Source of the DNA: Bog-756 sp963776225
Lineage (GTDB): Bacteria; Actinomycetota; Acidimicrobiia; Acidimicrobiales; RAAP-2
DNA: 64,000 nt
Assembly: GCA_963776225.1 (NCBI GenBank)
Contig: CAVZLL010000002.1
Span: 186,001-250,000 of the forward strand
Direction of reading: 5' to 3'
Part shown: positions 1 to 8,349 of the stretch, piece by piece
How the letters are laid out: the number at the start of each line of letters is the position of its first letter
Numbering within the stretch: position 1 is the first letter of the stretch
Notes under the pieces: generated by a model
What the model saw: the letters and a program-made list of their open reading frames with translations, nothing else
What the model was told of the DNA's origin: nothing
The model's database searches: none
Translations under genes and position numbers: made by a program

Positions 1-21
1 TCCCACTCCCTCCGCTGTTGT

Positions 22-37
22 GATGTCTCAAGACATC
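22..37. repeat. Short perfect inverted repeat at window start
   Basis: Arms GATGTCT and AGACATC around CA. No gene is seen in bases 1-161 apart from this hairpin. Similar palindromes occur near ends of some actinobacterial insertion sequences, but no transposase is visible here, so that origin is a guess. Confidence 0.4.
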
Positions 38-161
38 GGAGACCGGTGTCTGGTTCCAGTGCACCGGCTGCGGACATCCCCTTGCCGAAGGCGCGCTCGG
101 GAGGACGTTTGTCTCCGCCAGAGGATCCTGGCCAAACTCCTTGGATTGGTAGCATCCGGCC

Positions 162-647
162 ATGACCGACATCCGGGAAGACACGGTCACCGCCCTCGAA
201 GAGGTGGCCGATGCGCTGAAAGATGCGCAGCGCGCCCTGCGGGTTGCCGAAGTTGCCGCGCGCAAGGCATTGCGAAGCGAGAGCCGAGGAGTTCCCGATG
301 CCACTGTGCTGCGGAACACACGGGTGGCCGACTATCGACCAGATGTAGACGAGGCCCTCACGAACCTCGAGCGAGCGCGCCACAGGGTGCTCGTGGCGAA
401 CTTCCGGGTTGCTCTCGGGGACGGAATGTCCATCTCGGAGCTTGCCCGCAACTACGGCTTCTCACGCCAGCGTGCCGCACGGTACGCCAAGGAGGCTCAA
501 GGAGGTGGTTGGGGTTCGGGGAAGTCGGACGCTCGCACAGTTGTTCGAGGTCTTCAGCGGTCCGGGCGCCGATCGGACGACGGCGAAGTGACACGTCCTG
601 AAGCTGCCGCCGGTTTCGAGCCTCCGATGAGGGACTGCTCCCTCTGA
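162..647 (+). CDS. Small HTH-containing protein of unknown function
   Basis: 161 residues starting at ATG. Residues 1-45 look helical and charged, rich in Ala, Glu, Asp and Arg. Around residues 88-108 the stretch MSISELARNYGFSRQRAARY reads as a helix-turn-helix of the kind that picks among resolvase-like or transcription-factor sites. The C-terminal 45 residues are low complexity and probably disordered. It stands alone upstream of an unrelated gene. I do not recognise a named family; it is most likely a small DNA-binding protein. Confidence is moderate that it is coding and low for any function. Confidence 0.55.
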   Translation: MTDIREDTVTALEEVADALKDAQRALRVAEVAARKALRSESRGVPDATVLRNTRVADYRPDVDEALTNLERARHRVLVANFRVALGDGMSISELARNYGFSRQRAARYAKEAQGGGWGSGKSDARTVVRGLQRSGRRSDDGEVTRPEAAAGFEPPMRDCSL

Positions 648-790
648 GGGTTGGAAAGCAGTCCCAATCGCCGAGCCCGAAATGCCGAACACGGCGTCGG
701 AATTCGCCAACAATTTGGGAACGGGCGGCAGGGATTCGACCGGGCACGGGCTCAGATCGCCGTCGACAAGACCCACTAGCCTGACGACCG

Positions 791-1465
791 GTGGAAGACC
801 GCTGTACGCCACGGCTGTATCTCGAACTCGGGGGTGGAACCGAGGGCGACGGCGCGCGCCGGGCAGCCGAGCTGCAACGCGATCCCGGTGTAGGCCGGAC
901 CTCGTGGTGGGCCAACTGTGTTCCGGGGCGCACCGAACTTCCAATGCGCGTGCCGGATGGGCCGCTGCTGGTCGTTGCCGAGTTGAACGAGACCTGCGCG
1001 CTCCCCGTCCCCGGGCAGGACGCCACGGCGGTGTGCTTCCGCCGGCACCGGCGCCCGAGCCAAGGCGTCCTGACCGGCCGACCGACGACGGGACTGCTGG
1101 TCGTCTGGATCAGCCCCCGCACACCCGAAGAGGCTGAGACCCTCCGTGACTGGGGCGATTTCGTGCACATTCGCCACATCGCCGCAGCCGGGATCCCGGG
1201 GTTCACGCAGATCTCGGTCTACGAGAACGAGAGGTCCGGCGACCCGCAGTACATGCACTTCTACGAGTTCGACTCCGACGATGCCGAGGCCACCTACCAG
1301 ACGATGGTGGACTTCGTCGCGCCACGGCTCGGGGGTGTCGCGAGCGAGGAGTTCACCGACTGGGCCGATTGGCGGAAGCCGGGTGGGCGGCTCTTCTACT
1401 GCAACACGTTCCGTCTGGCGGGCGATACGGGCTCCGGATCCCCACCGTCGGGCGGCACCGGGTAG
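791..1465 (+). CDS. EthD/ABM-like hypothetical protein
   Basis: 224 residues from a GTG start. The second half (about 95-215) contains ISPRTPEEAETLRDWGD, then FTQISVYENE and MHFYEFDSDDAEATYQTM, the spacing seen in ferredoxin-like EthD or antibiotic-biosynthesis-monooxygenase-type dimeric alpha+beta barrel proteins. The first half is less regular and the true start may lie further downstream. It shares flavour with the 12739-13470 and 35245-35610 products but is not an obvious duplicate. No catalytic residue can be assigned. It ends 35 bp before the convergent sigma-factor gene. Function unknown; proteins of this fold often act on or bind small aromatic or polyketide-like compounds. Confidence 0.55.
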   Translation: MEDRCTPRLYLELGGGTEGDGARRAAELQRDPGVGRTSWWANCVPGRTELPMRVPDGPLLVVAELNETCALPVPGQDATAVCFRRHRRPSQGVLTGRPTTGLLVVWISPRTPEEAETLRDWGDFVHIRHIAAAGIPGFTQISVYENERSGDPQYMHFYEFDSDDAEATYQTMVDFVAPRLGGVASEEFTDWADWRKPGGRLFYCNTFRLAGDTGSGSPPSGGTG

Positions 1466-1499
1466 GGCCCGCGATCGCGACACGATGTGTCGTTTCGCT

Positions 1500-2777
1500 T
1501 CACGACCGGTCGCGGCTGACCCGGGCGCGCTCGGACAGAAGGGCGCGCTCCTGGCCGTTCGTTGCCAATGCCGCCGCCCGCTGGAACTCCGATGCCGCCT
1601 CGCCGTGATGGCCCAGCCGGTCGAGCAGGTCGCCTCGCACGCTGTAGAGGAGGTGGTAGCGCTCGAGCGTTCCGGTATCGACGAGGGCGTCCACCAGAGC
1701 CAGGGCTTCTGTGGGACCCGAGGCCCACGAGACCGCGACGGCGCGGTTGAGTTCGACGATCGGCGAGGGTGTGACGCCGGCGAGCATCGTGTAGAGGGCG
1801 ACCAGCTCGTCCCAGTCGGTCTCCTCGGGCCGGAACGAGCGGGCGTGGCACGCGGCGATGGCGCCCTGCAGGGTGTAGGGACCTCGAGTCTCGGCGAGCT
1901 CGTCGGCACGGGTCAGCGCAGCTTCGCCCCGCGCGATGTGGAGGCGATCCCACGTGCGGCGGTCCTGGTCGAGGAGCAAGACGGGCGCGCCGGCGGGACC
2001 GATGCGGGCGTTCAGACGGGAGGACTGGAACTCCATGAGCGCGACAAGGCCGTGTACCTCGGGTTCGTCGGGCACGAGGGCGGCGAGCACGCGGCCGAGG
2101 CGGAGTGCCTCGCCGCAGAGCTCGGGCCGCACCCAGTCCTCGCCGACGGTGGCCGAGTAGCCCTCGTTGAAGACCAGGTAGATGACCTCGAGCACCGCAC
2201 TCAGCCGCGAAAGACGATCCACGCCGACCGGGACCTCGAAGCGGACACCGGCCCGGGCGATGGTCTTCTTGGCCCGCACGATGCGCTGCGCGATCGTGGC
2301 TTCGGGGACGACATAGGCCCGGGCGATCTCGGGCACTGTGAGCCCGCCGACGAGACGTAGGGTCAGCGCCACCCGGGCGGGCACCGAAAGGACGGGGTGG
2401 CACGCCACGAAGATCAGGCGGACTCGATCGTCGTCGATCTCCTCGCTCGACACCGTGCAGAGCACCGCGTCGTCCTCGGGCCCGACCGTCGGACGAACCG
2501 ATTGCTCGCGCCCGATCTGGGCGTACTTGGCGGACAACGTGCGGTGGCGGCGGTAGGCGTCGATGGCCTTTCGTTTCCCGACGGCAGTGAGCCATGCGCC
2601 GGGGTTCTGCGGGCTCCCGTCGCGGGGCCACTGACGGAGTGCGTCCACCAGCGCGTCCTGGGCAAGCTCCTCGGCAAGAGCGATGTCGCCGGTGAACGCG
2701 GCCAGCACCGCGACCACCCGGGGAAACTCGACCCGGTAGACGGCCTCGATCGCAGCGGTTGAATCGGTGGGCGGCAC
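1500..2777 (-). CDS. ECF42-type RNA polymerase sigma factor with C-terminal TPR-like extension
   Basis: 425 residues from a GTG start, far longer than the usual 180-200 for an ECF sigma factor. Region 2 lies at about residues 10-85, with the DALVDALRQWPRDGSPQNPGAWL stretch split by helix breaks, and region 4 at about 115-178 with the HTH TVPEIARAYVVPEATIAQ. After it comes the DUF6596-type block containing VFNEGYSAT and then helical hairpins up to the C-terminus. This architecture is the ECF42 group, in which the long extension is needed for activity and the genetic partner is a DGPF/YCII protein. That partner lies just upstream on the same strand (2832-3170), 54 bp away, so the two are probably co-transcribed. 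No anti-sigma factor is visible, as expected for ECF42. Confidence 0.92.
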   Translation of the reverse strand: MPPTDSTAAIEAVYRVEFPRVVAVLAAFTGDIALAEELAQDALVDALRQWPRDGSPQNPGAWLTAVGKRKAIDAYRRHRTLSAKYAQIGREQSVRPTVGPEDDAVLCTVSSEEIDDDRVRLIFVACHPVLSVPARVALTLRLVGGLTVPEIARAYVVPEATIAQRIVRAKKTIARAGVRFEVPVGVDRLSRLSAVLEVIYLVFNEGYSATVGEDWVRPELCGEALRLGRVLAALVPDEPEVHGLVALMEFQSSRLNARIGPAGAPVLLLDQDRRTWDRLHIARGEAALTRADELAETRGPYTLQGAIAACHARSFRPEETDWDELVALYTMLAGVTPSPIVELNRAVAVSWASGPTEALALVDALVDTGTLERYHLLYSVRGDLLDRLGHHGEAASEFQRAAALATNGQERALLSERARVSRDRS

Positions 2778-2831
2778 CCCACCGATTCAACCACCGCCTC
2801 GCGCACTGAACAGGACGTGGACCGACGCCGG

Positions 2832-3170
2832 TCAGACCACCGGGCGGACCCGCACCTCGCCCTCGCCCAGGACGCCGAGGAAGCGCTTGGACCACTCGAC
2901 GGCCTCGGGAAGGTCGCGGCAGTCCATGATCGCCCAGCCCCCCACCAGCTCCTTGGCCTCGGCGAAGGGCCCGTCGACTACTGAGTACTGCCCCTCCTTC
3001 AACGTGATCCGGGCGCCCTCGGAGGTCGGGGCGATGCCACCGGTGGCGACGATGATGCCGGCTTTGGTCGCCTCCTCCACGAAACGACCCATCGTCTCGT
3101 AGAGTTCGGGGGACGGGGGCTCGGTCGGGGACTCCGCCTCGTTGGCCAGGGTGTATCCCAGGAATCGCAT
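2832..3170 (-). CDS. YCII-related DGPF-domain protein (ECF42 partner)
   Basis: 112 residues, close to the usual family length. The diagnostic DGPF tetrapeptide is at residues 66-69 within QYSVVDGPFAEAKELVGGWA, followed by the conserved EAVEW helix. The fold is the ferredoxin-like YCII type. DGPF proteins are the standard genomic partners of ECF42 sigma factors; their biochemical role is unsettled, and regulation or small-molecule metabolism have been proposed. It is the first gene of the pair. Its upstream region contains the 9-bp minisatellite at 3292-3372, about 120 bp before the start codon. Confidence 0.9.
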   Translation of the reverse strand: MRFLGYTLANEAESPTEPPSPELYETMGRFVEEATKAGIIVATGGIAPTSEGARITLKEGQYSVVDGPFAEAKELVGGWAIMDCRDLPEAVEWSKRFLGVLGEGEVRVRPVV

Positions 3171-3291
3171 GGTCTGCTCCGTTTCTCTCCTTCGTGGGCG
3201 GCGTTCGCCTCACGCTGCCAGAGCGTCGAACGGGCCGGGTCTGGATCGACACATCGGCGGAGAAATTCCGGATGGCCCAAGACGGGGCCCA

Positions 3292-3372
3292 CCTGGAACG
3301 CCTGGAACGCCTGGAACGCCTGGAACGCCTGGAACGCCTGGAACGCCTGGAACGCCTGGAACGCCTGGAACG
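3292..3372. repeat. Minisatellite: nine perfect copies of a 9-bp unit
   Basis: Nine uninterrupted copies of CCTGGAACG. The repeat is in the divergent intergenic region between the DGPF gene (minus) and yceI (plus), where both promoters should lie. Because the unit is divisible by three it keeps an open frame on either strand (LER or FQA repeats), but no start site or conserved flank supports translation. Confidence 0.95.
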
Positions 3373-3519
3373 GCACGGCGTGCTCGCAGTCCGCAGTCAC
3401 GCCGCCCGAGCGGTCGGACCGGTTGGACCGCTCGATGATGATCCCCTGCTCTCCCTGGTCAGACATGGATGGCGGGGATATGGTCCAGGTGTACCCAGCG
3501 AGCGACACAGGAGGTTCAG

Positions 3520-4062
3520 ATGGCCGACGACTCCACCGCCACTGACGCCCAGGCACTTCTCGCCCATGGGGCAGGCCACTGGACCCTCGACCCCGCCGGC
3601 TCGTCGATCAGGTTCCACGTCAAGCACTTCTGGGGGTTGATCACCGTGCACGGACGCTTCGAGAAACTCGAGGGCGACGGCACCGTCGACCCGGACGGGA
3701 CCGTCTCGGGTCGCCTGACCATCGACGCCACCTCCCTCACCACCAAGAATCGCAGGCGCGACAAGCACCTCCGCTCCGCGGACTTCTTCGATGTCGAACA
3801 CCATCCAACGGTGACGGTGACCGTGGACGCGCTCATCCCCGAGGGCGAACGGGGATTTCGTGGCCGTGTCAGCCTCGAAGCGGCCGGTCGTCGGGCCGAT
3901 CTTCAACCGACGATCGACGTGGTGAGCGCTTCCAACGACGCCGTCGTCGTTCACTCGGAGGCGGTGGTCGACCGAACGTTGTTCGACATGACCTGGAACC
4001 CGCTCGGGATGACGTCGTCCCAAGCGCGAGGTGAGGTCACGGCCCGCTTCGTGCGGCGCTGA
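3520..4062 (+). CDS. YceI-family lipid-binding protein
   Basis: 180 residues from an ATG preceded by AGGAGGT at suitable spacing; the longer in-frame start at 3469 lacks such a site. The sequence opens with GHWTLDPAGSSIRFHVKHFWG, split over strands typical of YceI, then GRFEKLEGDG, ATSLTTKNRRRDKHLRS and FFDVEHHPTVTV, all family hallmarks of the eight-stranded lipocalin-like barrel that binds polyisoprenoids or amphiphiles. No signal peptide is visible, so it is probably cytoplasmic, unlike E. coli YceI. Exact ligand unknown. It is monocistronic as far as can be seen. Confidence 0.9.
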   Translation: MADDSTATDAQALLAHGAGHWTLDPAGSSIRFHVKHFWGLITVHGRFEKLEGDGTVDPDGTVSGRLTIDATSLTTKNRRRDKHLRSADFFDVEHHPTVTVTVDALIPEGERGFRGRVSLEAAGRRADLQPTIDVVSASNDAVVVHSEAVVDRTLFDMTWNPLGMTSSQARGEVTARFVRR

Positions 4063-4258
4063 CCCGTCACCTCACCCTCGGTCGGAACACCCTGTCCGTG
4101 GCTCCTCTCCACGGGAGATCCGCCCAAGGCGGTCTCCGACGCGGCGACCTCGTCCGCCGCGGGCACCGGACCGGCGAACCGGCTCCGCGGAGGCCCGAGA
4201 GCCGGTCGTCACGCTGGCCTCCCTGCTGGGTGGGCTGGCGCCCTGCAAGACTGCAGCG

Positions 4259-5143
4259 ATGGACGTCCATCTGGTCGATGGCACGTACGAGCTCTTCCGG
4301 CACTTCTTCGGTCAGCCGCCCCGAGCCGCCGACGACGGGAGCGAGATCGGTGCGGCCCGCGGTGTGGTACTCACCCTCCTCGGCATGCTCGGCGACGGGG
4401 TCACCCACGTCGGGGTGGCCACCGACCGGGTGATCGAGTCGTTCCGCAACGACCTCTGGCCCGGGTACAAGACCGGGTCCGGCATCGATCCCCTGCTGCG
4501 GTCGCAGTTCGAGATCCTGGAGACGGCCGTCGAGGCGCTCGGTGTGGCGCTCTGGCCGATGGTCGAGCTCGAGGCCGACGACGCACTCGCCTCCGCGGCG
4601 GCCGTTGCGGCGGACGACCCGGACGTCGATCGTGTCGTCATCTGCACGCCCGACAAGGACCTCGCCCAGTGCGTGCGCGGCGAGCGGGTGGTCCAGCTCG
4701 ACCGCAGGAGCGGCACCATCAGCGACGAATCCGGCGTCTGGGCGAAGTTCGGGGTCGCGCCCCTCTCGATCCCCGACTGGCTCGCGCTGGTCGGGGACTC
4801 GGCCGACGGGTTCCCCGGGCTGGCCGGGTGGGGTCGGCGGTCGGCATCGGCGGTGCTCGCCCACTACGGGAGCATCGACGAGGTGCCGGACCAAGTCGCC
4901 GACTGGGACGCGGACGTGCGGGGGGCGGTCCGAGGTGCGGCCAAGCTGGCGGAACGGCTGGCGAGCGAGCGAGAGCGGGCCGAGCTGTTCCGGGTCCTCG
5001 CCACGCTCCGCATCGAGCGGGCACTCCTCCCCGACGTGCGCGCGCTCGAGTGGCAGGGGCCGACCGCGAGCTTCGGGGAGGTCTGCGCCCACTTCAGGGA
5101 CCCGGTGATGGCGCAGCGCGCGGAGGCCATGCGGCCCGGCTGA
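4259..5143 (+). CDS. FEN-type 5'-3' exonuclease family protein
   Basis: 294 residues. The start at MDVHLVDGTYELFRHFF is chosen because it places the conserved N-terminal strand and first metal-binding Asp at the beginning of the domain. ELEADDALASAA carries the paired acidic residues, TPDKDLAQ the next acidic cluster, and GDSADGFPGLAGWGRRSA the helix-3-turn helix clamp typical of Pol I-like 5' nucleases. It lacks polymerase domains, so it is a stand-alone flap nuclease of about the expected size. It ends 3 bp from the convergent ligase gene, and its position next to ligase, PHP and primase-polymerase genes suggests a DNA repair role. Confidence 0.88.
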   Translation: MDVHLVDGTYELFRHFFGQPPRAADDGSEIGAARGVVLTLLGMLGDGVTHVGVATDRVIESFRNDLWPGYKTGSGIDPLLRSQFEILETAVEALGVALWPMVELEADDALASAAAVAADDPDVDRVVICTPDKDLAQCVRGERVVQLDRRSGTISDESGVWAKFGVAPLSIPDWLALVGDSADGFPGLAGWGRRSASAVLAHYGSIDEVPDQVADWDADVRGAVRGAAKLAERLASERERAELFRVLATLRIERALLPDVRALEWQGPTASFGEVCAHFRDPVMAQRAEAMRPG

Positions 5144-5146
5144 GGG

Positions 5147-6214
5147 TCAGCCCTTCGACGCGAAGACCTCGTCCAGCTCGGCCGGGACCGGCGTATCCAG
5201 CTGGGAGTACACGCACGACTCGGGCGTGCGGTCCGGCCGCCACCGGACGAACGAGGTGGCGTGGCGGAACCGGTCCCCCTGGAGGTGGTCGTAGGACACC
5301 TCGGCGACCAGCTCCGGCCGGAGCGGCTCCCAGCTCAGGTCCTTCCCACCGGTCCAGCGACTCTGCCCGCCGGGCACGCGACCGGCCGGCTCCTCCCCCA
5401 TCTGCCAGGGGTGCCCGGTGTGCGCGCCCGCCCGGTACGGCTCCAGGGTGCCGACGAACTCCTCACGGCGTGCCGCGCTGAACCCCGAGGCGACTCCGAC
5501 ATGGTGGAGGACGCCCCGGTCGTCGAAGATCCCGAGGAGGAGCGATCCGACGACACCGCCCACCTTGTGCCATCGGAACCCGGCGACGACGCAGTCGGCG
5601 GTGCGCTCGTGCTTGACCTTGATCATCGCCCGCTTGTCGGGCTGGTAGTGCAGGTCGCCGGCTTTGACCACCACTCCGTCGAGGCCGGCGCCCTCGAACC
5701 GCGAGAACCAGTCCCGGGCCACGTCGACGCTGGTGGTCACCGGTGTGAGGTGGACCGGGGGCCTGGCCTTGCGGAGCGCCTTCTCCAGGGCGCTGCGCCG
5801 GGCGGCGAACGGCCCGTCCATCAGGCTCGCGTCCCCGAGCGCGAGCAGGTCGAAGGCGACGAACGAGGCCGGCGTCGACCTCGACAGGAGCAGCACGCGT
5901 GACTCGGCCGGGTGGATCCGCTGCGACAGGGCGTCGAAGTCGAGGCCGGAGGGTCCGGCGATCACGATCTCCCCGTCGAGGACGCACCGCTCGGGCAGGT
6001 TCGCCTGCAACGAGTCGACCAGCTCGGGGAAGTAGCGGGTGAGTGGCTTCTCGTTGCGGCTGCCGAGGACGACGTCGTCACCGTCGCGGAAGACGATGCA
6101 CCGGAACCCGTCCCACTTCGGCTCGTAGTGGAGGCCGTCCCCCTCGGGCAGCTCCCGGGCCAGCTTGGCCAGCATCGGCGAGACCGGGGGCACGACGGGG
6201 AGCGTCACCGGCAA
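5147..6214 (-). CDS. ATP-dependent DNA ligase (LigC/LigD ligase-domain type)
   Basis: 355 residues. Motif I EPKWDGFR with the adenylated lysine is at about residue 33, followed by GSRNEKPLTRYFPE, the DGEIV motif, FVAFDLLALG, GLDGVVVK and VKHERTADCVV (motif V). A C-terminal OB-fold region with GKDLSWEPLRPELVAEVSYDHLQ completes the nucleotidyltransferase/OB core. Size and motifs match stand-alone LigC-type enzymes or the detached ligase domain of LigD. A TTG at 6214 or GTG at 6208 may be the start. The gene lies 9 bp downstream of the PHP gene and forms an apparent three-gene minus-strand operon with PHP and the primase-polymerase. Confidence 0.93.
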   Translation of the reverse strand: MPVTLPVVPPVSPMLAKLARELPEGDGLHYEPKWDGFRCIVFRDGDDVVLGSRNEKPLTRYFPELVDSLQANLPERCVLDGEIVIAGPSGLDFDALSQRIHPAESRVLLLSRSTPASFVAFDLLALGDASLMDGPFAARRSALEKALRKARPPVHLTPVTTSVDVARDWFSRFEGAGLDGVVVKAGDLHYQPDKRAMIKVKHERTADCVVAGFRWHKVGGVVGSLLLGIFDDRGVLHHVGVASGFSAARREEFVGTLEPYRAGAHTGHPWQMGEEPAGRVPGGQSRWTGGKDLSWEPLRPELVAEVSYDHLQGDRFRHATSFVRWRPDRTPESCVYSQLDTPVPAELDEVFASKG

Positions 6215-6223
6215 ATGGTACGG

Positions 6224-7244
6224 CTATGCCGCGTGGCCGGCGGTCCAGGCGAGGAACTCGTCGAGCGGCAGGGTGTTCATGACCCGGTCCTCGGGAACGC
6301 CCGCCAGGGCGGCCCGTTCGCAACCGTTGCGCTGCCATTCGAGCTGGCCCGGCGCGTGGGCATCGGTGTCCACCACCACCACACAGCCCAGCGAGAGGGC
6401 GAGGTCGAGCAGCGGCTCGGGGGGGTCGAGGCGCTCCGGTCGCGAGTTGATCTCGACCGCCGTTCCGGTCCGGGCGCACGCGCCGAAGACCGCGTCGGCG
6501 TCGAAGGTGGACGGTGGGCGGCCCCGACCGACCAGGATCCGACCGGTGCAGTGGCCGAGGATGTCGGTGTGCGGGCTCTCGACGGCGCGCACCATCCGCC
6601 TGGTCATCTCGGGCGCGTCCATCCGCAGCTTGGAGTGCACGCTCGCGACGACCACGTCGAGCTGGGCGAGCAACGCCTCGTCCTGATCGAGCGAACCGTC
6701 CTCCAAGATGTCGACCTCGATCCCGGTGAGGATGCGGAACGGTGCGAGCTCGGCGTTCAGTTCCGCGACGATCTCGAGCTGCTGGCCGAGGCGGGTCGGC
6801 ATCGAGCCCGTGGGCGACGGTGAGCCGCGGACTGTGGTCGGTGAGCGCCCAGTACCGGTGTCCGAGGTCTCTCGCCGCCTCGGCCATCTCGCGGATGGGG
6901 CTCCCGCCGTCCGACCAGTCGGAGTGGCTGTGGCAGTCCCCCTGCAGCCGGTCGAGGAGGGCGGCCGCCGCGTCGCTCAGCGGGGACACCTCGACCGACT
7001 CGAGCGTGGCCAGGTACGCCGGCGTGGACCCGCCGAGCGCCTCGGTGATCACCTGGGCGGTCGTCTTCCCGACGCCGGGGATCTTCTGGAGCCGGGCCGG
7101 CGTCATGCCGGTCAGCTCGGCGTCGGGGAGGCCGGCGATGGCCGCGGCGGCGTTGCGGAACGCCCGCACCTTGTAGGACTCGGCCCCGTCACGCTCGAGG
7201 AGGTAGGCGATGCGGCGCAGCGCGTCGACCGGGTCCACGACCAC
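6224..7244 (-). CDS. PHP-domain phosphoesterase with HhH segment (one frameshift)
   Basis: The N-terminal part carries a Pol X-like helix-hairpin-helix (LQKIPGVGKTTAQVI) after RIAYLLERDGAESYKVRAFR, then the PHP metal-site motif CHSHSDWSDGG and LTDHSPR. The continuation (LEIVAELNAELAPFRILTG, then VVASVHSKL, GHCTGR and VVVDTDAHA) is in another frame, with the switch near 6800-6810. Together they give the usual 330-340 residue family member found in many actinobacteria: the C-terminal half of a Pol X/PHP protein without the polymerase. Likely a metal-dependent 3'-5' exonuclease or 3'-phosphatase. Its GTG start overlaps the stop of the upstream primase-polymerase gene. The frame break looks like a sequencing indel. 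Confidence 0.85.
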
Positions 7245-8285
7245 TATCCCTTCTTGGCGCGGCTCGGGGAGACCCGGGTCGGCTCGTCGGGCTGCTTGGG
7301 GTACTCGGGAGGCCACGGCGCGTCGTGCAGGCCGTCGGCCCGGTCCCGCGCGGCCATGTCCAAGAGCGGTTGGAGCGACTGGGGGTCGGTCGGCGATCCC
7401 CGCCCACGGATCGCCGCGGCGCCGCAGCAGCTCGGGAACGGTCCGGATGGTCAGCTGCCTCGGGATCGACGCCGGCGATCTCCTCCCAGGCGAGCGGGGT
7501 CGAGACCTGGCCCCCCACCCGGGGCGCGGGCGAACCAGGCGCCGAAGACCGTCTTGTGCGGGCGCGTTCTGGTTGAAGTCGACGAAGATCCGCTCGCCCC
7601 GCTCCTCCTTCCACCAGTTGGCCGTGATCAGGTCGGGGTGCCGGCGCTCGAGCTCGCGGGCCAGGGCGACCGCCCCCGCTCGGACCTCGAAGCTGTCCCA
7701 GCGGTTCTCGAGGCGGACGTAGACGTGCAGGCCGCGGTTGCCGGTGGTCTTCGGGTAGCCGGCGATGCCCAGCTCGTCGAGGAGCGCCCGCACGTGCACG
7801 GCCGCCACCCGGATCTCGTCGAAGGACGTCCCCGGCTGGGGATCGAGGTCGATACGGAGCTCGTCGGCGTGGGCCGGGTCGTCCGCCCGGTACGGCCACA
7901 GGTGCAGGCCGAGGCACCCGAGGTTGACCGCCCAGAGCACGTGCGCGAGGTCGGCGACGACCAGGGCGTTCGAGCGTCGTGCCGTTCGGGGTGGTGACCA
8001 CGGTGGTCTGGAGCCACTCCGGCGCGTTGGCGGGGACCCGCTTCTGGAAGAAGGACGATCCCGCCGGCTCCACCGGGGAACCGCTCGAGGAGGGCTGGCC
8101 GGTCGCCCGCCGTGTTGACGCAGTGCGTCGGCGATCTCCAGGTAGTACGAGACCAGGTCGAACTTGGTCGCGCCGAGCTCGGGGAAGTAGATCTTGTCCG
8201 GGCTGGAGATCTCGACGGCGCGACCGGATGCCTCGACGACCCGGATGTCCTTGCCAGCCACCGTCCCACGATATCGGCCGACCAT
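7244..8285 (-). CDS. ligD: LigD-type primase-polymerase domain protein (several frameshifts)
   Basis: Stand-alone eukaryal-type primase (PolDom). Starts MVGRYRGTVAGKDIRVVEAS with a GTG alternative at 8261. Recognisable blocks in order: ISSPDKIYFPE, then in another frame FFQKRVPANAPEWLQTT, then back to VLWAVNLGCLGLHLWPYR, ELRIDLDPQPG (catalytic DxD), PKTTGNRGLHVYVRL, and ANWWKEERGERIFVDFNQNA. Three or more frame changes (about 8060-8110, 7970, and 7470-7560) disrupt it, with conserved sequence on both sides of each. In bacterial NHEJ this domain adds nucleotides at breaks and is usually fused to or next to the ligase. No Ku gene is visible in the window. Confidence 0.85.
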
Positions 8286-8349
8286 CCGGCGCCACAGGGG
8301 AGCCGGACCGACGGGACGGAACCGGTGCGCCTCGTGACAGAATCGCCCC

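Noticed and set aside
1396..3252. 618-residue minus-strand frame over the sigma factor and DGPF genes
   Set aside because: Arg/Pro-rich shadow frame of high-GC DNA; the true products are recognised in another frame.
3194..3640. Open frame encoding LER repeats
   Set aside because: It exists only because the 9-bp minisatellite keeps all frames open; it lacks a conserved part and overlaps yceI.
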